A DNA stretch of 64,000 nucleotides from NCBI GenBank assembly GCA_958510825.1, contig OY294048.1:32081026-32145025 (forward strand), written 5' to 3'. Numbering within the stretch: position 1 is the stretch's first letter; every line of letters starts with the position of its first letter. The stretch is from Brachypterus glaber (taxonomy: Eukaryota > Arthropoda > Insecta > Coleoptera > Kateretidae). A program made the position numbers and the translations under genes. The notes under the pieces were generated by a model. The model was not told where the DNA came from. It saw only the letters and a list, made by a program, of their open reading frames with translations, and searched no databases. Shown piece after piece: positions 47,401 to 60,100 of this stretch.

Positions 47401-50400
47401 TTAATATCTTTATTTCATAAATTATATTAATCATACAATAAATATAGTACAACCAACATGAAAACGAAACTAGTCAAAATAAAAAGAATAAAAAGAATAC
47501 ACATTAGTTTGTGATAATATAATTTAAATATTCTGCCATTGAATATGGCTCTATATTAATTAAAAAATCTAAAATCTGCCTTTTAAAGGCTCTTAAATTT
47601 AAAATTGACTTTATATTGTCTGGTAGTTTATTAAACACAGATACACAGGAGAATAGGAGAGATGATAATAACATTTTTGATGTATTTTTTTTACCTTTTA
47701 GGTGGTTTTTAAATTTTTCTTTTACTGTGAATAAAAAAGAAGTTGTCCAGAAACATTTTTTTACATTTTTGGGGAAAGAGGGTGGATTGGAAAACAGATA
47801 ATTACATTTTTAAGTAATTTTATTTTACCTTTTTATGTGGTTCTAAAATTTTTCTTCTGTGAATAATAAGAAAGTTATGTCTAGAAAATGTTTTTACATT
47901 TTTGGGGAAAGGGGGGCGCTGGAAAAAAATGATAATAACTTTTTTTATGTAGTTTTATTTAACGTTTTATATGGTTTATAAATTTTTCTTTTATTGTAAA
48001 TAATAAAAAAACTACAAAACTAAAGTTTAAGCCCCTTTTACCCCCCTTGCCCCCAACCGATTGTGCAAAAATTTGAACTTCTCCAAAATAATATAAAAAT
48101 ACATCTGCATACTGCATACCAAAATTTCAAGTCGCTAGCTCAAAGCATTCTTAAGTTATCGTGGAATTGCTTTGTTGCTTATTTTGATTTTTCTCGGCGT
48201 TTTAGGAAAAATTAAGATAATTTAAGCAAACAATTTTTTTTTTCACAATCACAATACTTTCTTTTATGAGGAAGTAAAAATACTGCTGTGTACAAAAGAA
48301 TACTTTCCCCTATAAATATAAAAACAAGTCTTGAAGATATGTAATGCTTCGGATTTCATAGTATACTATTCACAGTGGATGGTAAATTGCATTTTCCCAT
48401 GTTTCCCAAATAGGTAAGCAAGTTAAAATTATTCAAAATACAAAATAAAACATTGCTGCTAACAAAATAATACTTCCCCTGTAGGCAGCCTACAATAACG
48501 AGAATTTTTTGAAAAGAGAAAATAAAAAATTGATTTTTTTAAATAAAATTTCTAAAAAAAAAACTAAATTTTTTTGGAAAAAAACTAAAATTTTTTGGAA
48601 AAAAAAAATAAAAATTAAACATTTCTTTTTTTCGAAATACGAAAAAAAAATATTTTGTTTAAAAGTTTAACCCCCAATAACTTTTTGTATTGAGGATTAT
48701 TTTCAGAAACAATAAGGAACCTATTATACGGATCTTCCCCTCATAGAACTTAAATTTTCCTGAAAATTTCCAGTCGATTTGATTATTTGTTCCTAAGTTG
48801 CAAAAATATTTTTCAAAAAAAAAAAATATAATACTTATATTAAAATTATTCGTAAAACGAAACATTTTTTTTAACTTTTACTGAAAAGTCTTTCAGTTAG
48901 ACCCCCTGTCCCTCTAGAACGGTAACATAATTGCTAAACAGCCCCTTATGCTCCCAAGCAATGTTCTGTCTTCCCGGAACACCCCGTATACAAAAAGAAG
49001 TTGGTACCAGGAAAATGGTATCTCTGGCAACGTCGCATTTATTGATTGACTCAACGTTGGCAATAGTGACATTTGACATTTCTAGTTACCTAATCTAATT
49101 TTTAGGTTAATTAAAGTAAATTCAAAATGTTAAGAACAATTGGAAATTGCATACAACGTGTTGGTGCAAGAAGTTTACAGACATCATCGGCCGTTCTACA
49201 CGACAGCTTATTCGTACACAGAGACTCGCCCCAAGATAATGTTGATACCCCATTTGAATTTACAGATGATAACAAGAAAAGGGTGCAAGCACTTCTTGCT
49301 ATTTACCCTGAAGGGCACAAGAGGGCTGCTATGATTCCATTATTGGATTTGGCTCAAAGACAACATGGCTGGTTACCACTAACGGCTATGCATAAGGTAG
49401 CTGAAATTTTAGAACTTCCGAGAATGAGAGTTTACGAAGTTGCTACTTTTTACACAATGTTTATGAGAAAACCAACTGGAAAGTATCATTTACAAATATG
49501 TACCACTACACCTTGTTGGTTAAGAGGCTCAGATGATATTCTAGATAAAATTAAAAAGGATTTAAACATAAAAGTTGGAGAAACCACAACAGATGGTATG
49601 TTCACTCTATCTGAAGTTGAATGTTTGGGAGCATGTGTTAATGCACCAATGGTACAGATAAATGATGATTATTTTGAAGATTTAACTGTTAAAGACACTG
49701 AAGAAATTTTAAGTGACCTTAAGGCTGGTAAAAAACCAAAAGCAGGCCCCAGGAATGGAAGGTATGCAGCTGAACCAATTGGTGAACCCACCTCTTTGAA
49801 AGGAGACCCACCAGGTCCAGGATTTGGAGTAAGAGCTGATTTGTAAATATTTTAAATTATATAAAATTACTAAATAAATTTATTTATACTAAAAAAAAAT
49901 ATTTAGTTTTAAATTCCTAGATAAAAAAACATTTAAAAATAATTACCCCAAGCAGGGCTGGACAAAGCCAGCCCAGGCCTGGTGAAACTTTATTGCTGGG
50001 CCCCCTATTTTTCCAAAAGGTCCTCACATCTGAAAAAAAAGTTTTACCCCTGGCAGAAAATTTTCTCCTAGCCCCCAGGCCCCGGGGAATCTTCCCCCCA
50101 TGAATCCGACCCTGATCCTAAGGGGTGGAATTAGAAGATTTGTATTTTTTATTCCAGCAATATGTTGTTATATAATATACATATTATGTACAAAGAAAAA
50201 AAAATTATATGTAACATTAAAACAAAAAAAATAATTGTGTAAACAAAAGACAGTACCACGTATTATCAGATTCAGATTCATGACCTCTAAAACCCTATTT
50301 ATATATTATATGCTGGTTTTTATGTTTTGTGATGTAGAATCATTCTCTTTTTCTGCCAAAAGACTGAAAACACCATGTATAAAACAATAAGAGCCACTTG

Positions 50401-51093
50401 AACTGTTTAAACTGAGATTATCCCAACTAAACTGATTAATTAATTAGGTCAAAAATGCTGCATTCTGATTGGTCGACTGTCAATTTATTCCAAGTTTAAA
50501 GTTAAACCATCGTTGGTGCAAGTGGCCCTCATAGTTAAAAAAAATAATTAAAATAGTTTCAACAAATACGGAAAAAAAAACAAAATATAAACAAAAACTA
50601 AAAAAAATACAGTAAATTATAAATTAGGTGTTTTTGACCGAAAAGTTTTTGAAGTTTGTTTGAATTTTCTAGGGGAAAGTATAGGTATTAACATACCTGT
50701 GTAAGTGACCTCCAATCCATATTGGCACTTCCAATATATACATGTTTTCCATCAACAATCCACAGTTTGGTGTGCAAAACGCCACTGCCCATAAGTTTCA
50801 TAAAATTCAAACTTCTCACTTCAGCTGCCTTTCGTTTTTGCAACAGTTCGGTATCAATATTTGGGAACAATCTTGTAGGAAAATTCTGAGCTATTCGGAT
50901 TTTTATTCCTCTATCAGTGCCCGCTTTCAAAAGTGCCTGGAATATTTTTTCTCCCTGAAAACATAAATAACAAGCAGTGAAGATATCTAATGCTACGTAT
51001 TCCATTAGATACTATTCACAGTAAATGGTATATTGCCTTTTCCCAAATACTAAAAAAATAAAAAAAAATCAAAAAAGAAAAATTAAAAAAAAA

Positions 51094-51156
<63 letters not shown>

Positions 51157-54100
51157 CTTTTTACGAAAAACGAAAAAAAAATGATTTTTTTTTAATTATA
51201 TTTTTTTCATTTTTAAAAAAAGTAACCCACAAAACTTATTTGTTTTTGAAGGGATTACTTTCAAAATTGGTAGAATTGATACATATAATAAAAATAATTT
51301 TTCCTGAAAAAGTTACGTTAATCGAAAATTTCTTTCAGCTTTTTTGGATTTTTTTAAAAGTTTAAATACTAGACAGCAGTTGTTAAAAAAATCTGTCCAA
51401 CAGGCGATGCAAAGAAAAACTTTTTTAATACATTATAATGTATCAGCACAAAGGTAGAAAACTCATCATCATTACCAAAATCTAAGGCAATAAGCAAAGA
51501 ACTTTTACCTCAAGAAGGAACATGATGAAATCTACCGTATGCTTTGTTTGAAGCGTGAACCAACTACGGTGAGGGGCTGGTGGGGAGTGACTATTGTTTA
51601 CACTTAGTACGCGTAAAGAGAGAGAAGGAATGTGTTAACTCACAGTCTAATGTCGTAAAATGACTGACAGGGGTACAGTGTTGCCGATTGGAAAAATATA
51701 CTTTGGATATTTTATTGTAAATTTTAAGAAACATTAGTTCTATATAAGTTTTATATGAACTAGTAGTTTAATTTTAATAGATTTAAATATACTATATTAT
51801 TAAACATAATTATAGGATACACAATAAAGTTTTTTACATTTTTAATTTAAGTATAATGATTTGAATTCATGATAAGGTGGAAACTACGCAACATCGCTAC
51901 TAGGTAGCCTGAAAGTCGACTAGCGACATCTACATTTTACACCACAAAGCTGATCGCGTTTCTGTTAGTAAATAAAAAAAACAAAAAGATGGCACATTCA
52001 TAAACATTAGTGTGAAATTACTTCTTGAGGTAAAAGTTCTTTGGCAATAAGTAATTCACTTTAACGCAGAAGGCTTTGAAACTCAATAGGTTATATAATT
52101 TTAAACTGATCAAGCAAACACGGTGTATTTGAAATAGCCTCAATAATTTTAAGGGGCGATTATACATCAGAAAATATGAAAAAAAGTTCCTATAAACATA
52201 CCGCGTGAGTTTTATTTAAGTCCACCCCTAAAATTAATAATAAAAAATGGCCGATATAATTTGTTTGGAAAAAAAACATTACTTTAAAAACTAGTTTTTT
52301 TAAACTAATCTTTGCTAGGGATCCTAAATAAAGTGACATTAAACATCACGTTTATTGTCATTATACAGGGTGTCAAAAGAAGCATTGTCCACGAAGTATC
52401 TCGGTAACTATAAAAGATAACTTTTTAAAATTTAGAGAGCTTGTATGAACCTTGAATACCCCCATTTTGGCATGGTCATTATAAAAAATATCACTTCCGG
52501 TCTAAGCGGAAGTGATAACAACTTTTGATTTTGAAAGGGAACCCTATATATTTTTTAAATTTTTTGGATTCGCCTTTAAATTCTCTTTTAATTGATATAT
52601 CACAAGTCGATATTTGCATTAAAGATAGCGGCACAGGAGACATTTTTCATAAAAACAACATGGCGGTCCTATGACATCCATATTGGTATATTTCTGAAAC
52701 TTGACATTTTAAATCTTTTAGTAGTAGGCTAAGTATTTACTGTTTATGTGAAACTGATTTTCTTTCGTTTTTATGAAAATGGCGTCATTTTAAAGTTTTT
52801 TTTTTAAATCATCAACATTTTATGCTAAATTTTTAAAAGGAACGACCTATTTTTAATTTCGCCTAATTAAAAACTTAGACCGGAAGTGACATTTTTTATA
52901 ATGACTATGCCAACATGGGGGTATTTACGGTTCATACAAACTCTGTAAATTTTAAAAGGTTATCTTTTATAGTTACGGAGAAAATTCGTAGGCAATACTT
53001 CTTTTGACACCCTGTATATAGGGTCCCTAATCTTTGCAAGCCCCCGGTTAATAAATACCTCAATCCGAGCTCTAGTTATAAGTGAACTAACCTTTATAGA
53101 TGAGGGATCTGGGTAAACCTCAGACTGGCGCAATGTCCAATACAGGGAAGCTATTTCTATAGATTCGTGTGCAGAATTAATCAGATTTAACCATGTATCA
53201 AAAGTGGAAGGATTTGTGATTGAATCATTCGGAAACTGGACTCCTTCAGGAATGCTTTCTGTTAACTGTAACCTGAAAAACAATATAATTTTGGGCATCC
53301 TTTTCAGAGGGCTGTTTAACAGCCTACTGTAGTACAGTAGCCCTAGACAGTCTAATCTAGACTAAGGCTGTTACAGTAACGTAAAACGGGGTGTATATGA
53401 ACAAAGTGGTCAATAGGAACGTTGTACCGTAAAATATTTGTATGTACACACATCGCCAAAATTATTGGCCCCCAGTTAATTTGAAACGTAAACAAAAATT
53501 ATTCTAACAAATATGTGGATTAAATTCTATATTTTACTGAAATGCTTTATTACATGTAGAGACCAGGCGGTATCTGTTTCAAAACACCCATGTTTGGGTA
53601 AATCGGATAGTATTTTTGGATCAATGGGTCAATAATATCACTAGAAATGATAAATTCACTATGCGCATAAAATAAACCGTGGGCTGAAGCAAAATCGCGA
53701 AGAAATTCATTTTTTTCTCCTTTTCGTTCATATATCTCTGGAACTATTCGTTTCAGACAAGTATTGAAGAGGAAAAAAAGTTTTGTAATTGAATTTTATA
53801 CATGATAAAATTGGTTGCAAATCGAAAAAATTATTATTATTATTATTGCAAAAATAGTAAAAATCACAAAAAACTCAAGTTTTTTTTTCGGATACTTGGG
53901 ACCTTCAAAACTGGCCCAAGAAAACTTTATTGTGTGCTAAATCATCACACCATATTTTATCAAAATCGGTCTGATAGTTTTCGCACAATCATTTTGCAGA
54001 TTTTGAAAAAAAAAAATGCAAATCTTCAAAATTATGCAAAATTCAAAATAAAGCCCTTAGAAACTTGAAAATTTAACAACTTTCAAATAAAATTTTAGAA

Positions 54101-57100
54101 TAGTTTCGTTCGTATTCTTAAGTATGTAGTAGTAATACTGTATAAATATTAGTGCCCATTGAAAGATATAAGCATTTCTTTTGCGATATATTTGACGTTT
54201 TTGACATTTTTTAAAAAATTATATAAAAATTTCCAGCCGGCTTTTTAAGCTTGGGTACTCATTTCTAAAAAACTATTGAGCCGGGCAAGCTAAAATTTGG
54301 TATGCAGGTAGTTCTTACCTTACTTAAGCGAAATATAATTATTTAGACCCGCCCCCCATCCAGAGGTGGTGTAAAAATTTATGTTTGAAATAAGTCAAAA
54401 AACACTTCTCAAAAAACCCTTTTAGTGTCCTAAAACTTCAATATTAAAACTCAAAATTATGACTAAACTACTTTTTTTATGTATATTAAAGTGCTCCCAC
54501 CTTATTTTAATGATAAAATAATATTGGGTACTTTTTTTCATTTGGCGACATAGTGCGATGGGGGGTCTAAAAATAGCAAAATTCTGTGACATAGGTAATT
54601 GTTGAACAGCCGCAATAATTATATTTGTTTTAAATGAATATTATTCTACCCTTTTTCCTATTCACAAATGCATTGCTGACATTGCAATGTCACTACAGGT
54701 TTTTACAAACCCCTTTTGTTCTATTATTATTTTTAGATAATGCCAATTTCGTTATATATTGTATATTGAACCAGTATTCTCAATTGTTAGTTCAGGCGCG
54801 GATAGGCTTCTTGAGGCTCAGGCGGAAAAATATAAAAAAAGCCCGTAAAACGGTCTATAAGTAAAGATAAATAGGAAAAGGTTTTTTGAGGTCGCTAAAA
54901 CTGAATCTTATAATAAATTTTTTCCAATGGGCGCCCTCCCCTGGGGGTGGACCAGGGGAGGTCACCTGGGCGATATTATTTTTCAATGTTTTAGTGGAAG
55001 TTGGTATATACGAGTTTTTGAGGTTGCTGAATTTGATAATAAAAAAAACTTCCCGGGTACGCCCTCGGGCCGGAGTAACTATTTTTAAATTATTATATTT
55101 TTCTGAAAATTAGTATATTGGCCCAATATAATATTTATTGGAGTTTTCGAGGTCGCTGAAACAGAATATGATAATAACAATTTTCTAACATCCCCCTGGC
55201 CTTGGGGCGGGGGACAATCATTTTTAAATTTTAGAGTTTCGAACCTTTTTTCTGTTTAGTGTACAAAATACTTATTTTTTATACATTTTATATTATTTTC
55301 CATAAATATTGTATTTAGTTAAACAAAATTGTGTATAATCTATAGGGATTCAAAATAAAACATGCTGAACCTACCCTTACTAGATCGGTGGCAATATACA
55401 CAGCGTGTCAAAAGTCCGCCCCCTTTAATTTTTGAACAGCTTAAGATATCAACTTAAAATTTGGAACACGTAAATAACATAACCCAAATAATTTTTTGGT
55501 ATATGCTTAGGGGGCACTATGGAGACAGGAGGCGAGGGGGAACATTTTTTTAATGGAAAGGGGGATCGTACGAATCATTATTTTAAAGCTTAAAAAATTC
55601 TCTATTCGACCATATATTTTTTTATTTTTATTTTTTTTAAGGTTTTAATTTTTGTTTGCTAAAAAATGCGATTTTTTAAGATTTTTGTTGTAAAATTTTA
55701 TTTATATCATTCAAAAATAGTTTAAAAATATAATTGACGTATTTGCATTACAAAATAAACCATTTTTCAAAAATTGTTTAATTTTTTTAAAGAAATTTTG
55801 ACGAAAATTACCATTAAAATAGATTTTTTCGCATTTTTTCTACATATTTTGATAATTTTTTTATATAAATACTAAAGACTCTAATTTTTATACGTAATAC
55901 TAACACGTGCGGTTTATAAAAATAAAAAAAGTTTTAGATTTAATCCAGTTACGGGGGGTTATCAAAAATAGAAAAAATATATTGAAGTATTTTATTTATT
56001 TTTAAAAGAGAAACACAAATTGTGTTACACAATAAATTAAGTTATAAAAATAACAAAACGAAAAAAAAAACTTTTGTTTAGGCACACTTAGAGCTAGTTG
56101 GGTGTATATTGAGTCAACATACTATTATTATTATTATATTATTGACTGATTTTGTATTCGATAGCTTTAAGGGTCCATTCGAATAAAAAAAATATGTATA
56201 TGTTATATTATGACTCATATATTTCGTCTTCGCAGACCACATTTTGATCCGTAAATTCTCACTGAGAATTTCTCAGTTATTATCAGAGTTGATACAATAA
56301 GAGGGTCGGACAACAGGAATTTTATGCCGAATAAGATTATATGTCTGTATACAGACATATAATCTATGTATGTATGTATGTATTAAAGAAACTCACCAAA
56401 AATTAGAAATAATTTAAAACTTCTGTTGTCGGACCCTGTTGTTGTAATAAAAGTATCAACTCTGGTTATTATTAAAGATATTAAAATATTTTTTTTATTG
56501 CTTAGTTAAAAAGAGTCCATACTAATTTTGAAAGTCAAATATGTTATATTAAAAACGAAAAAATCGTAAAAAATGGAGAAGTTAGGGACTCGAGCAACTC
56601 TTTAACTAAACAATGGTAAAAACCCGGATTAAAAAAGCCTTACAAATGCTAAAAATTGCGTTTTAACCAATCAGAACCGGGTCTAACTCACCACACATAC
56701 ATATTTTGTTTTCTGTTCCATCATGGACAAGAAAAACTTTGTAGTTTTTTTATTCAAACTGACCCTTAATAATAAGGGAACGGGAGCCTTCGTCGAAAAA
56801 TTTACCGCGAAAACAAATATCGTGAAATTATTTCGCCGAAAAAATTACCGCGAAATGTTTTTTCCGCGCAAAGGATTAACAGCGATAAAAATTTAACGCG
56901 AAAAAATATTAAAGCGAAATAAAAATAGCGAAAACTATTACCACGAAAAGTTTTAATAGCGAAATACAATTACCCCGAAAAATATATAGCGAAAGTAATA
57001 GCCGCGAAAATATTTAACGCGTCTAATTTTAAACTATAAAAATACGTTTTTTTTATAATACTTTTTCGTTAGCTACGCCAAGTTTAATATATTATATTAC

Positions 57101-60100
57101 CAATTTGTTTAATTCAGTTTTATAATTGCGGAATTAATAAAATTGTAATAAAGCTAAATTGTTTGGTTTGGTTTTTAAAAATATATGTAAGTAAAATTAT
57201 GATTATGTTACTAATAAATTTAATATAATATTATATTGGTGTTATAATTTTAGTATTTTAAAAAACATAAATATGATTAAATTGTTTGGTTTGTTTGGTT
57301 TTTGTTTTTGATAAAAAATAAAAATAAAACTATGATTATAAAATAAGCGTTTCATTCAAAAAATTATAATATATATTTTAAGTTTATTTTTTTTAATTAA
57401 AATTCAAGCGCGATTATATTATTGCGCGGCGAAAGTATGCGCGATTATATTATTACGACGTAAAAGTATGCGCGATATTTATTGTCGCGAAAATAGTTTC
57501 CGCGGTAAATGTTTTCGCGGTAATAATTTTCCGCGGTAAATGTTTTCGCGGTAATTACTTTTTCGCGGTGAAACATTTCGCTGTTAAATCGTTGCGCGAT
57601 AAATGTTTTCGCGGTAAACGTTTTCGCGGGAAAAGTTTCGCGGTAAATTTTTCGGCAAAGTCTCCTAGATCCAATAATAACGCCAAAAAACTACCGGTCT
57701 GTCTTAGCTGGGACATCCGGTATAGTATACGTGGCATAAAGGGTACTTACTGGCATGTATTATTACATAAACTTGAATAATTTAATTCTTGTAAAGCTTT
57801 CTCAGTAGCGTGATCTAATAACGGTAAAAGAACAACTAGGAAGATCAGAAGACATATTATTGACAGTGGTATACAAGAAGGCCTGCACCATTTTGTCTTG
57901 TTCCAGCTGAAAACAAAAAAATACTACTGCAACAGACCGAAACAACTTTTCCCATAATCACGCTGGTTTTTTGAAAATTTTAACTTTTTTGTTTCCGACG
58001 CCTGATTTTTTTTTCATAAATTGTTTAAACGCACCATAAGAAGTAATTTAGGCAAATAAAAAAAAATCGTTCGGATCGATCGTTTTTTTTACGTTTTTTC
58101 TAATTTATTATATCTATATGTATATACAGCCTGTTCCAGAACTCGCGTACCGAAATTTAAGAGGTGATTCTACATCCAAAAATATGAAAAAAAGTTTCTA
58201 TAAAGGTTGGTCTGGAAATGAGCCCTAAGGGAGCTACGGCCCTTCGAAGATGACGTATTGAATGGGGAACAAAAAAAAGCACCAATAAAATTTTAATGCT
58301 GCAGGGTGATTCTTCATTTAAAACTGAGCAAAAAAGTATTATACACCAAAACACCTAAATTTAATATTAAAGGAGTAATAGCCTTTTAAAAAGTAACGTT
58401 TTTGGTGGCACAAAATGTTACTTCCTCTTAATTGCATTTTTTTTTGATAACGGTTGCTCCTACAGTGTTACACTATATGATATTTTATATGTATTTTTAC
58501 TCTAGAAATCTATATTTTTTACAACAAATCCAAAAAACATACACATAGAAAAGTTTGGGGCAAAAATGTTTTAAGCCTCATATATTTTGTCCGTCTGGGC
58601 ACGCCTCTGGATAAATTAAAAAAATAAATTAACATAAACTTATTGCCCTTATTAATACTAGTATACATGCAAAAGCTCGCCGCTCTAGCTTAAACGGTAC
58701 CCGAGTTATTAATTAAAAACCTTATTTTTATTACAATTTTAAAGGGGCCTAGATCCCTTAGGGCTCATTTCCGGACCAACCTTTATAGGAACTTTTTTTA
58801 TATTTTTGGATCTAGAATCACCTCTTAAATTTTGGCATGCCAGTTATGGATCACCCTGTATATATATATATTATATCATATGCAGGGGAGACTGTTGTAC
58901 CTTGATCATAGTGTACCTTGGATCACCCTTCAGTTTCTTGACAAATGCTGCTATCTACGTGACAAAACTGTACTAAGACAATGTTTACTCAGTAGAGTGC
59001 AAACAAGTGGGAGAGTGTTGTCCATGTGCTATTGTTTTCGAGTATAATAGAAATACAATTTTTTAGCTCAAAAAGTAACAACTTTTGGTTCTACTCTTAT
59101 TTTTTTTACAAGGACGATTGTGTTTTGTGTTTTAAATCATTCTGTCTGAATCACTGCTTATTGGTGAGTAATTTATTATGCCATATTTCAGGTTTAAACA
59201 TAACCTAGAATGTTGAAAAGGTTACTTTTGGAAAAACACACCATCATGCAAATTGCAAAACAACGTCCTGTACCACTAATCAATGATTATAGCTAGACTT
59301 TTCTAGCTGTAAAGTTAAATGATTTAGTTATCTAATTTTGAGTAAAATTCAGATTACATACCTAATTTTTCTATTTCCTATTAATTTTAAGTTATAAATT
59401 TCATATTGTTACTTCTTCTAAACATGTATACAAATAAAAATTAGGTTATACTTTAACACAATATTGCAATCTTATTTATTTTTGTAATGAAACAATAAAA
59501 TACAAATTTCTGTATAAAAATGTTGTTTTTAATATATATTATTTTCCTTGTAGGTGGTACATTGTGGTCTTGTACCATTGATCACGTTACAATGAAATAT
59601 AAATATTTTTTTTCTATAAATGTTTAATATTTTAATTCTCAAAAAATAAATAGTGTGTAGGAATAATTGTGTTATCAGGAGAGACTCTTTTGGTTGTTAT
59701 ATTTTAAAAAATGGCTTTTAGAAAAATATAAAAGTAAATTGTGATCCAAGGTACAACAGTCTCCCCTACATATTACGTACTCGAATTTCAATATATATTT
59801 TAGTAATAAAATAATAAAGTTATTATTTATGATCACTACATTACAAAAATGCTTATCTAAAACGCCAAAGGGCGTATATTTTTTTCTAGTGCTTTATTGT
59901 TTTAGGGGCGAATTCAAAGCCTAAGTTGACAAAAAAAAAATGGATAAATCAATTATTTTTTTAGAATCTGTTAAATTGGCTAAAATTAAATTATGTTTTA
60001 GAGTTTTACCCGCTGATCAAAGCTCTAACTCTCTAACTTTTTTTGTGCGAAATAAAAAAAATAAATTGAAGAGTCGATCGTTTTTACTGATTTAGATTAC

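Noticed and set aside
51096..51365. Frame starting with Tyr-Ile repeats
   Set aside because: Translation of the TA microsatellite and AT-rich repeat sequence.
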